From: Mucilaginibacter sp.
GTDB taxonomy: Bacteria > Bacteroidota > Bacteroidia > Sphingobacteriales > Sphingobacteriaceae
Assembly (NCBI RefSeq): GCF_028288225.1
Contig: NZ_JAQBOC010000061.1
Location: 1-64,000 of the forward strand
Direction of reading: 5' to 3'
DNA length: 64,000 bases
Below, piece after piece: positions 31,155 through 39,796 of this stretch (position 1 is the first letter of the stretch; each line of letters begins with the position of its first letter). Under the pieces are notes generated by a model. That model saw nothing but the letters and a program-made list of their open reading frames with translations. It had not been told where the DNA came from and made no database searches. Both the position numbers and the translations under genes were made by a program.

Positions 31155-31844
31155 ATGGAAAAACCAACTACTGAAACTTCCCGGCAGTTTTACGCGAAGG
31201 TCGCCGGCTTCACCATCCTTTTTTACATCGCGGTGGGCCTTACCAGTGTTACTTTGTATAGCCGGGCAACCGGCGCCGAAGGGACTAACGCCATTCTCGC
31301 CGACATCGCCAGCCATGCGACCGCCGTGGGCATGACCGTTATACTGGAGCTGCTCGAATGTTTCTCGGCCCTCGTGCTGGCCGTCACGCTGTACCGGCTC
31401 ACACGCGACGAGAGCCAGGAACTTGCTATGCTGGGTATGGTATGCCGCGTTTGCGAAAGCGTGCTGGCTGCCATCGGTATCCGCACCACACTGGGACTGC
31501 TGTGGCTCGCGGCAGGCGGCCATGCCCCTGCCAACGGCGCGCTCGGCACCTTCTTATTGATGCCCATCCCGGCCGCGATGGTCGGTTCGCCATTTTTCGC
31601 CCTGGGGAGCATGATCTTCTCGTATCTCATGCTGCGCTCCCGCATCGTCCCGGTCCCGCTCGCGGGGTTCGGCGTCGTCGCGTCGGCATTGCTCGTGGTG
31701 TGCGTGCCCCTGCAGCTCGCCGGGTTCTTAAAGGGGCCGGTCACTACGTGGATATGGATACCGATGTTCGCGTTCCAATTCCTGCTCGGGCTTTGGCTGC
31801 TTATCAAAGGAGTCGCCACGCCCGCGTCGCGGCAACCGGCATGA
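31155..31844 (+). CDS. DUF4386-like integral membrane protein (second copy)
   Basis: KVAGFTILFYIAVGLTSVTLYSRATGAEG...; same organisation as the upstream protein. Confidence 0.75.
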   Translation: MEKPTTETSRQFYAKVAGFTILFYIAVGLTSVTLYSRATGAEGTNAILADIASHATAVGMTVILELLECFSALVLAVTLYRLTRDESQELAMLGMVCRVCESVLAAIGIRTTLGLLWLAAGGHAPANGALGTFLLMPIPAAMVGSPFFALGSMIFSYLMLRSRIVPVPLAGFGVVASALLVVCVPLQLAGFLKGPVTTWIWIPMFAFQFLLGLWLLIKGVATPASRQPA

Positions 31845-31908
31845 TCGCGCTGCATTCCCGTGCGCTTAAGCGGAAAATCCTATTTAATCAAATCTTAAAT
31901 TCAATAAA

Positions 31909-32337
31909 ATGAACCATACCAATAAGTTAGAAGATCTGAAAATAAATGTAAAAATTAAATTAGCAGTATTATGGACATCCGTAATGTAATGATAAATATA
32001 TGAAGACTATTTTGAATTATATGTTCCAAAAAAGGTTGAGCGTATAATTAGTGGAGAAAATTTTTTATCTACACCGATGACCTTGTTTTATGGGGCATTG
32101 CTATTGATAATACCTGCATTGATGATTTCTTTGTCAATATTATTACGACCTAAATTAAGCCGTTTGTTCAATATAATATTTGGTACATTATACACCGCAT
32201 TAATGTTGTGGATCGCATCAAACTACTCATTGGATAAATGGCTAACATTTGCTGTGTTCTTTGCAATTGTTGAAAGTATAATTACCGCGAACATTGTTTG
32301 GTATGCATGGAAATGGCCGAGGCAGTTAAACCTATAA
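31909..32337 (+). pseudogene. DUF6326-like membrane protein gene interrupted by three consecutive stop codons
   Basis: One frame: MNHTNKLEDLKINVKIKLAVLWTSVM-TAA-TGA-TAA-IYEDYFELYVPKKVERIISGENFLSTPMTLFYGALLLIIPALMISLSILLRPKLSRLFNIIFG...WYAWKWPRQLNL*. Confidence 0.75.
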
Positions 32338-32404
32338 TATCATTTTATTTCCCGCCTTTGTTGGTGTTATCAACAACAAACCGAATATTCCAGCCGGAAC
32401 AAAC

Positions 32405-32517
32405 GTAAATGGCGAATGGCAGTTACGCAAGCGTTCAAATAATAATTATATTGAACATGAAATTGTAAGCAGGGTTACCGCAAATGTTTGATGTTTAGTT
32501 GTGCACATCGGTTCTAT
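32405..32517. repeat. Direct repeat copy A (about 113 bp)
   Basis: gtaaatggcgaatggcagttacgcaagcgttcaaat...gatgtttagttgtgcacatcggttctat; high identity to 32840-32952. Confidence 0.85.
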
Positions 32518-32596
32518 ACGGCGTGATCCCTATATAAAGACCATTGCTAATGGTACTCGGGCAAAGACAATTTACTTAAATTACCTATGTGTTAAT

Positions 32597-32771
32597 ATGA
32601 AACTAAAAATCAGCTTGTTGTTAGCTATAACATTGTCTTTTGCTCAACATATTCGTTATTCAGGCACACACCATACTTATAGCCATGGCGGGCATTATGC
32701 TGGTGGGCATGGCCGTTCACATAGAGGGTGGACATTATCGAAATGTCAGGACACATAATGAGCAGGAATAA
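32597..32771 (+). pseudogene. Small secreted Gly/His-rich protein gene with a 1-nt frameshift
   Basis: MKLKISLLLAITLSFAQHIRYSGTHHTYSHGGHYAGGHGRSHR / frameshift near 32725 / GGHYRNVRTHNEQE*. Confidence 0.6.
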
Positions 32772-32839
32772 AGCATAAGGCTCATGCTTAAGTATACAAG
32801 TTGTCTCATCTGTGATCAGGGAATAGTCTTCGGTGCGAA

Positions 32840-32952
32840 GGTAAATGGCGAATGGTAGGTACACAAGCGTTCAAACAGCAATTATATGGAACATAAAATT
32901 GTCAGCAGGGTACTGCAAATACTTGATGTTTAGCTGTGCACATCGGTTCTAT
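32840..32952. repeat. Direct repeat copy B (about 113 bp)
   Basis: gtaaatggcgaatggtaggtacacaagcgttcaaac...gatgtttagctgtgcacatcggttctat; pairs with 32405-32517. Confidence 0.85.
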
Positions 32953-33461
32953 TGGGTAATCCTCAAGGCGATACCAATAAGACCGGTGAACTGCTCTAAA
33001 TAATATTGAATGGTCTTGAGCTTAAAATCTTCCCAATAAGGTGCCATTGGTGCCAATAAATCGTATTTGGCCATCACCGCGTCAAGTACAAACCCATTAG
33101 CATCTTGCTGTTGATCCGCAGCTAACCTTAAATCTTCTTCATGAATGACCCCTGGGAATTTGGATAAGAATAAAAGCTGTATGGCTGCTTTGTCTTCCAA
33201 ATTCAAACGGGGTAGCTCAACGATTCTGGAAGCCTCCGAATCAATCTGTTCCAGCTGCACTAAAAGTGTCTTAAATTCGTTGCCTGCAATACGCAAACCG
33301 ATCATATCCAGCAGCATCATTTCATCCGGATCCGATGGTGATGGCTTAGTGTAAAAGAACTTTTTAGTGCTGCCATCATAGTAATATCGCTCATCACACC
33401 TTGCCGGTGCTGTCATTGCATGGCATAGCCACAGTAGATTAAACTTTTCGATGTCTGTCAT
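32949..33461 (-). CDS. Hypothetical protein (MTDIEKFNLLW...)
   Basis: Start at MTDIEKF (33461) preferred over the ORF start at 33500; a short copy of its 5' region occurs near 25.7 kb. Confidence 0.6.
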   Translation of the reverse strand: MTDIEKFNLLWLCHAMTAPARCDERYYYDGSTKKFFYTKPSPSDPDEMMLLDMIGLRIAGNEFKTLLVQLEQIDSEASRIVELPRLNLEDKAAIQLLFLSKFPGVIHEEDLRLAADQQQDANGFVLDAVMAKYDLLAPMAPYWEDFKLKTIQYYLEQFTGLIGIALRITQ

Positions 33462-34449
33462 TGAGTAGCTAATATAACGTAAGTAAATGAAAAGAGCCAA
33501 CTGATTTAGTTAGCGCTTGGTAATTGGCAGCAAGCAAATGAGTTTGCGAAGCCTGTCTAAAATCTATTGATGTATTAATAGCGCCCGGCAGGTTCTGTTC
33601 TATCAGCCAGAGCTGTAACTTTTTACATCAAGCCATTGTCAATAGCATTAATAGCGTTAGAATCCGGGAGATCGATTTGGATTTTACTATCAGGCCAACA
33701 ATACAGCAGCGGGATTTTAGGCTATTAAAATAGCCGGTTATCAGGGACGGCACCGATTTATTTTATAGATGATGGCCTGATTTGCTATGATCAACGACGA
33801 GTTAAAATTTTGCAAGTTTGCTGATGATCATTGTAAAAATAATATTATTTGCGTAGTGCGAATGCTTATTCGTTAAATATAATATTAGTCAAAGAGATGA
33901 TTCGCCAACTAAATATCTCCGGGTTCAAAAATCATTTCACTATTGACGCAAACCAATGACGTCAGATGCCCGGGGGACTATTATGGCAACTGATTTGGCA
34001 AAGCAGCATTATCAATGCTCAGCTGCGTTCAACCCTCGTTAGGTATCCCCAAGGCATAAGGCTGCGCCCATGACGGTTTACAAAGTTTACAATTTGGTAT
34101 ACAGTTATCTAAAACGGCTAATTTATGCAAAACATGCGCTAAATTTACTTGCCTGATACGAAAGATGCTATTAATTAATAATTTAAACCTTTATTCATGA
34201 AAATAAGATCCAAGTTAACCGACCGCAACTTCAGCCCCAGCAGCCCCGGGCATTTTGCCCTGTTTAGATGTCCTGCCTATGTTGTTCTCCAGGGTATATA
34301 ATTTATAAAAAAAACCAGTAGCCGTTATTTAATGGTGAATTTTAATTTTTCGCAGCTAAATTAATTGACTTTAAAATACAAAAATCACCCCCATACAATT
34401 ATTATAATACCTGTATTTTTTGATCGTATAGCATTCATACTATAAATAA

Positions 34450-34788
34450 ATGAAAACCATATTCATTGTTGTACTATTCATTTTATCTTTTTGTAAGAAT
34501 GTAGCTGCTACTAATTTGAGAGGACAAATAGTGCGCTACAACCCTGATTACGGGCGATTTTTTCCTCTGCCAGGTGTAAGAGTTGATTTAATGGTATGGA
34601 ACGGGACACAATGGATAGATTTAGCCTATTCAGTAACAGGCAATGATGGATTTTATTATTTTGCAAACCTGCAACCCGGAGGCACCTTTCAAATAGCTGT
34701 ATTTGGGCAGTTTAAGCTTAGTCAACCAATGGTTATCGGACAAGTTAACCCGCCTTACTTTGAGGATATACCGGTAATAAATACTTAG
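34450..34788 (+). CDS. Secreted small beta-sandwich (prealbumin/CnaB-like) protein, first gene of the candidate defence operon
   Basis: Signal peptide MKTIFIVVLFILSFCKNVAA; GVRVDLMVWNGTQWIDLAYSVTGNDGFYYFANLQPGGTFQIAV. Confidence 0.65.
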   Translation: MKTIFIVVLFILSFCKNVAATNLRGQIVRYNPDYGRFFPLPGVRVDLMVWNGTQWIDLAYSVTGNDGFYYFANLQPGGTFQIAVFGQFKLSQPMVIGQVNPPYFEDIPVINT

Positions 34789-34801
34789 AAAAAAAATCAT
34801 T

Positions 34802-35554
34802 ATGAGTCTGCCTCAAAAATATTATCTCGAACACATGTTCAAAAACACAGGATACCGGGCAAACTGGCTGCCTGACCACCCTTTGCGTATTGGTGATATC
34901 GGTAAACTGGAAGACGGTCTTTTTACGCTGTATACTACGCTCGAACAGCAACAAATAGGATACTCATTAAGAGAAGGCAATTCCGAATTGGACGTGGATT
35001 ATTCTTCAAAAAATTCAGTTAACATAGAAACAAGCGTATCCACCGGCGATGCATTAAACCTGTCATTGAGCACACCTGTAAACGGACGGGTGATCATCAA
35101 TTTCACTGAAAGCAATGGTATTGTGTTTCAAATGACAGGCGCCAAAAAAAAGGTAATCGAAAACCTGGCAGAAGTTGAAAATACTGTTCTGAATAAATAT
35201 AGGTCCGGGGAGTGGCCAAAGGAATGGGTCGTTATTAGCGAAGTGGTCGTCACCGATCATGCGACGATAATAATCTCTACCAGCAGCAATAATAAAATTG
35301 AACTGGGTTGTAATGCGCAGCTTGGCATTGCTCAAGGTAAACTGGCAGATCCAAAATTAAACCTGACGCTGATAAGTGAGAAAGGCAGTAGTACCAAAAT
35401 TTTTGGCGCCAATAACTTAACACCCTTTTACCAGGTGAAGGGCATCTATAAACCATTTTTAAGAAAACCGCAATTTAGGAAAAGAGCGGATATAACCGAT
35501 GAACTTGAGACGTCAGAAGTGACGGATTTAGGGTTTGACTTAAGAGAATTATAA
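34802..35554 (+). CDS. Conserved-looking beta-rich 250-aa protein of unknown function (candidate effector)
   Basis: No signal peptide; WVVISEVVVTDHATIIISTSSNNKIELGCNAQ and NNLTPFYQVKGIYKPF segments; 13-nt gap to both neighbours (before 14 nt after). Confidence 0.75.
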   Translation: MSLPQKYYLEHMFKNTGYRANWLPDHPLRIGDIGKLEDGLFTLYTTLEQQQIGYSLREGNSELDVDYSSKNSVNIETSVSTGDALNLSLSTPVNGRVIINFTESNGIVFQMTGAKKKVIENLAEVENTVLNKYRSGEWPKEWVVISEVVVTDHATIIISTSSNNKIELGCNAQLGIAQGKLADPKLNLTLISEKGSSTKIFGANNLTPFYQVKGIYKPFLRKPQFRKRADITDELETSEVTDLGFDLREL

Positions 35555-35568
35555 TTAAACAGTAAAGA

Positions 35569-36816
35569 ATGCCGGAAACCAATATCCATGAGATAGAATA
35601 TTTTGAGGAAAGAGCCAGAAGTTTATCCGATATCGCTTCGAATATTAAAACAGGCAACTGTGTATTGGTATTGGGGCCGATGTTTGGTATTAATAAGGGG
35701 CAAAGGCCGATCTATGAAGATATCAAAAACTTCCTGCGTGAGGAGGACGGGTCTCTAATGCTCGATAACGAGTTTCAAAATCTTTACCTCGTTGAAAAGA
35801 TGGATTCCTACGATCAGACAGAAATAGAAGAAATGATATTTCGGTCGTATGAAAGGTTTTCTGCGGATAATATATATAAGTTTCCAAAGGCCGGTAATGA
35901 CGAATCAGAAGAGGATATCTATACAACGATCGCTAAAATAAAATTCAGTGCGTTCATAAATTTTTCACAGGATATTTTTTTAAATAATGCTTTTGATCGT
36001 AATGAGAACTTGAAATATCAATTTACCTATCTTTCAATTTATCAGACACAGGTAGAATTTGAAAAACTTTCAAATGATCCTGAATATAAAAATGCCCCTT
36101 TCATTTACAACCTTTTTGGCCATTATCAGCATAAACAGTCACTTATTTACAGCTATGACCGTTTTTATAAGTTTTTCTTCAAAACCCTTGGAGAAAGCAA
36201 TGAAAACAATGTGTATCCTCCGGAAATAGTAAAAAGGCTTTCTGATGCCAGGATATTCATCTTACTGGGGTTTGATCTGAAAAAATGGTATGTGCCTATT
36301 TTTATTGCCAAACTTTGTAGAATAGGCAGGGAAAATAAAGAAGACAGGCCCATGGTTTTAACAGCGCTGAATAACACAAATTTAGATAACCTTACCTATG
36401 TGGGCTGGCTGACACGCTATCCCCTTAAGTTAAAGTTTATAAAGGATACTTATGATTTCATCAATCAACTATCAAAGATTCCCGGAGTTATAAATGAGCC
36501 AAAAGTGCCTTTGGGTCATGAACCATCTAATAATGAGGAGGAAGAAGTTTTAAGCGATCGCTTGTCTGAAGAAGAGCGGAATGATTTTTATGACAGAATT
36601 TCTGATGTAGGTGATGACGATGAATTACTTAATTTGATAAATGAACTTAAGTCAATCTATGAAAATAAGAAGAATAACGGAGCAGTAAAATTTATGACTA
36701 ATACAAGATCCGATACTAAAATTTTAAAAGTTTCTAAAAGAAGTAACAAAATAAACCGTGACGATTATAAGGTGGAATTTGCCCAAATAAGAGACAGGAT
36801 TTTAGATTATATATAG
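35569..36816 (+). CDS. Divergent SIR2-like protein with C-terminal EAD-like module
   Basis: GNCVLVLGPMFG; INFSQDIFLNNAF; FIYNLFGHYQHKQSLIYSYDRFYKFF; RIFILLGFDLKKWYVPIFIAKLCRI follow the SIR2_2-like order; C-terminus INRDDYKVEFAQIRDRILDYI. Confidence 0.65.
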   Translation: MPETNIHEIEYFEERARSLSDIASNIKTGNCVLVLGPMFGINKGQRPIYEDIKNFLREEDGSLMLDNEFQNLYLVEKMDSYDQTEIEEMIFRSYERFSADNIYKFPKAGNDESEEDIYTTIAKIKFSAFINFSQDIFLNNAFDRNENLKYQFTYLSIYQTQVEFEKLSNDPEYKNAPFIYNLFGHYQHKQSLIYSYDRFYKFFFKTLGESNENNVYPPEIVKRLSDARIFILLGFDLKKWYVPIFIAKLCRIGRENKEDRPMVLTALNNTNLDNLTYVGWLTRYPLKLKFIKDTYDFINQLSKIPGVINEPKVPLGHEPSNNEEEEVLSDRLSEEERNDFYDRISDVGDDDELLNLINELKSIYENKKNNGAVKFMTNTRSDTKILKVSKRSNKINRDDYKVEFAQIRDRILDYI

Positions 36817-36844
36817 GTTCAGATCACTTACCTTATGACAAATC

Positions 36845-39784
36845 ATGAGTAAATATAGATATCCCGGCCCCAAACCTTTTACAGATAAGGATAAAGACCT
36901 TTTTTTTGGCAGGGAAAAAGAGCGGGAAATCTTAATTAACTTAATTAAAACCAAAGGGCTCAGTATACTTTTCGGAAGATCCGGAAATGGAAAATCATCT
37001 TTAATTCACGCGGGTTTAATTCCATATTTTGAAGCTGAACAATATAAAATTGTTGAAATAAGGTTGCAGCCATTCAAAAGCTATGAATCGGAACAGTTCT
37101 TATTAAAAAACCAGATCATTACTGAGTTAAAAAAAAATCAGGATTCTGATAAGATCTATTTGAATGAAATATTGCCGGAGAATAATGAAAGCAGTCTGTG
37201 GCAATACTTCAAAACCTTGCAATGGGATGCCAATAAAAAGGGATTTGAGGGAATCATATTTATTATTGACCAGTTTGAAGAATTATTCAATTTCCCGGCA
37301 GACCAATACAAACAGTTTGCAAAAGAGTTCTCGGAAGTTATTTATAACAGAATTCCCTATAAATTTCAGGAAACTTTAAATGAAAAGATCAAATCAGAAA
37401 GTAGCTTTATATCGGAGAATAAATATAAAATTGATTTTCTGAGAGGTGAATTATTTTCCAGTTTCTTAATAGGAATAAGGTCGGACAGGTTATATTTATT
37501 AGATGAGCTGGGAGATGTAATTCCTATCATTTTTAATAACAGATTTAGGCTTGATCACCTGGATTCAACTAAAATTGATGAAGCAATAACCAAGCCTGCC
37601 GGCCTCAAAGGAGATTTCTTGTCGCCACCGTTTGAAATTGCTCCCGAAGTAATAAACGAAATTAAAAAATATTTGTTTGAAGACAATGCTGCAACCCAAA
37701 TGGGCTACATCGAAACATTCCAGCTTCAAATTATCTGCGAGTTTATCGAGCACAAGGCTATGGAAGTTGAACCGGCAGAGGGGAAGATCGTTATCACAAA
37801 AAATATGCTAAGCAAACAGGTCAGCGATATTATAAAGGAATATTATGAAAATATTATAAAAAATATCGATACTGATAGTGCCAGCGATGTTCAGTCATTA
37901 TTTATACGCTTTTTAATTGAGAAGAAACTTATCGATATAAAAACCAACAGCCGCATTTGCCTGGATAAAACTTCAATTTACCCGCTTGGAATCAATGATA
38001 AACTCTTGGCTAAATTAATTGATAGCAAAATAATCCGCAAGGAAATTAATACCGTAAGCGGCGAGAGTTTTGAAATAAGCCATGATAGTTTGGTAAAGCC
38101 TATTTTGGAAGCCGCAAAATCAAAAGTATTAGGGAATCTCGAGTCTCAATTGTATAATTATTATTCAAACAACATCAAGAACCTTGATGACAGAGCGAAA
38201 CGGGATTATAAGCATATTTTATTATCAAAACTGCTCGACAAAGAAGGTAACCTGAGTGCTTTTAAAATTAAAGATGTTTCACAGCAGGAAAGATCAGTTG
38301 AATCAAAGCCAAATGAATATATGGAAGCCGGAGAAACCATATTTGAATCATTCAATGAATCAACGGAGTCCATTGAAATACTTGAAGCGTCTGATAAATT
38401 AAAAGCATCTATCGATCTGTTTGAAAAATGGAATATTATAGAGAAGGTAAGAGGAAATAAAAAAAATAAAGACTTTTATATAATTAATGAAGCCTTCCGT
38501 GACGCTATCATTAAAAAGCAAAACATAGACAACCTGAAAAAGCAGAAAATTATTAATTCAGGTATCGTTGCTTTGTGTATCATTCTGGCTTTTTTCATCG
38601 GCTTACACCTTATAAATAGAAGACAGCATAAAATAGATTATGCGAAAATTTACTTATTTAGTCATACTTCATTTTTCGGCCCCCCTACAGATAACAAAGC
38701 TGATACCGTTAGGTCTGTCAGAAAACTAATACTCTTATCAGAATTATATAAAATTATTAAGCCTGCTGATCCTGCATCGGAATTAATAGTTAAAAATGTA
38801 TTTACCACCTTTTTTAATTCCTATGACTTTTTAGGAAAGAGAATTTCTGTTCATAATTTATATCCTTATTCTTTAAAGCGTAATAGCCGAAACCAATTAT
38901 TGGTTTTCTATAAATCCGCTAAGGATATTAGTCAGAATTCTCCGATGTCGGCATATCTGTACGATCAAAAAGGGAATAGCCTTGATGTTTATAAAAACAT
39001 TCGGGATGCGGCTTTTGCCGGTGTTTCCGAATTAGTAGTTTTGCTAAATGATTCGCTAATTATACGCACAGATAAGGAAGTTAAAAAAGTCAAATTAAAG
39101 CCTGGCAATATAAATCTGAAAAATGCTTTAATTCATATAGACTCTATTAAAGGTGACAATATATTTCTCCAAGTCCGTCTTATTGCCAAAAGCATTAATA
39201 ATAAAAGTTATCGCCCAATGCCGCATTCCATTTTTAATGCTAAGATAGGCTACGATGGCAATATCAGCGAAGTTAAGCCGCAATTACCATACATGACGAA
39301 TTATAGTAATGCATATGCTTCAATAAATGAGCTTAATCAAAAAGGAATTACCAAATTTTTTAAACACTTTACCTTGAGTTATTCTTATTTAGGTCATATC
39401 TTGTCTTTAAAATCAGATAGCGACAGGTCCAAAAGCGTGTCTTTGGTCTATCCTGTTTTGGATGCTTCATTTTCCTCATCGGGAGATACTATTTTTGTAC
39501 GTGACGGGCAATATTTAAATATATTTGATAAATCACTGAAAATACACTCCAAATACAGGAACAGTTCGGCCAATTATGGCGAACTAAAAAGCGCCTCTCC
39601 CTCCATTGCTTATATTCAACCAGGCTACGTAGTTTTAGTTAATTTTCAAGACCCTGTAATAAAATCTGTCAATACAATTGATCCGAATGATATAATTAAA
39701 TATATCGACAAAAAGAAAAGTATAAAACCCTGGCAACCTTTAAGTGCTGCCGAGAAAAAGAACTTTGGTTACGATAACCCTTAA
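36845..39784 (+). CDS. STAND-type P-loop NTPase (nSTAND1-like) with TM helix and C-terminal beta-rich sensor-like region
   Basis: YPGPKPFTDKDKDLFFGREKEREIL; Walker A GRSGNGKSS; Walker B IIFIIDQFEELF; TM IINSGIVALCIILAFFIGLHLI. Confidence 0.85.
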   Translation: MSKYRYPGPKPFTDKDKDLFFGREKEREILINLIKTKGLSILFGRSGNGKSSLIHAGLIPYFEAEQYKIVEIRLQPFKSYESEQFLLKNQIITELKKNQDSDKIYLNEILPENNESSLWQYFKTLQWDANKKGFEGIIFIIDQFEELFNFPADQYKQFAKEFSEVIYNRIPYKFQETLNEKIKSESSFISENKYKIDFLRGELFSSFLIGIRSDRLYLLDELGDVIPIIFNNRFRLDHLDSTKIDEAITKPAGLKGDFLSPPFEIAPEVINEIKKYLFEDNAATQMGYIETFQLQIICEFIEHKAMEVEPAEGKIVITKNMLSKQVSDIIKEYYENIIKNIDTDSASDVQSLFIRFLIEKKLIDIKTNSRICLDKTSIYPLGINDKLLAKLIDSKIIRKEINTVSGESFEISHDSLVKPILEAAKSKVLGNLESQLYNYYSNNIKNLDDRAKRDYKHILLSKLLDKEGNLSAFKIKDVSQQERSVESKPNEYMEAGETIFESFNESTESIEILEASDKLKASIDLFEKWNIIEKVRGNKKNKDFYIINEAFRDAIIKKQNIDNLKKQKIINSGIVALCIILAFFIGLHLINRRQHKIDYAKIYLFSHTSFFGPPTDNKADTVRSVRKLILLSELYKIIKPADPASELIVKNVFTTFFNSYDFLGKRISVHNLYPYSLKRNSRNQLLVFYKSAKDISQNSPMSAYLYDQKGNSLDVYKNIRDAAFAGVSELVVLLNDSLIIRTDKEVKKVKLKPGNINLKNALIHIDSIKGDNIFLQVRLIAKSINNKSYRPMPHSIFNAKIGYDGNISEVKPQLPYMTNYSNAYASINELNQKGITKFFKHFTLSYSYLGHILSLKSDSDRSKSVSLVYPVLDASFSSSGDTIFVRDGQYLNIFDKSLKIHSKYRNSSANYGELKSASPSIAYIQPGYVVLVNFQDPVIKSVNTIDPNDIIKYIDKKKSIKPWQPLSAAEKKNFGYDNP

Positions 39785-39796
39785 AATAGTATTGAA

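Noticed and set aside
30403-31912. Long overlapping ORFs around the DUF4386-like genes (for example 31223..31855 - and 31358..31912 +)
   Set aside because: High GC yields spurious open frames; only the two multi-TM frames look like real proteins.
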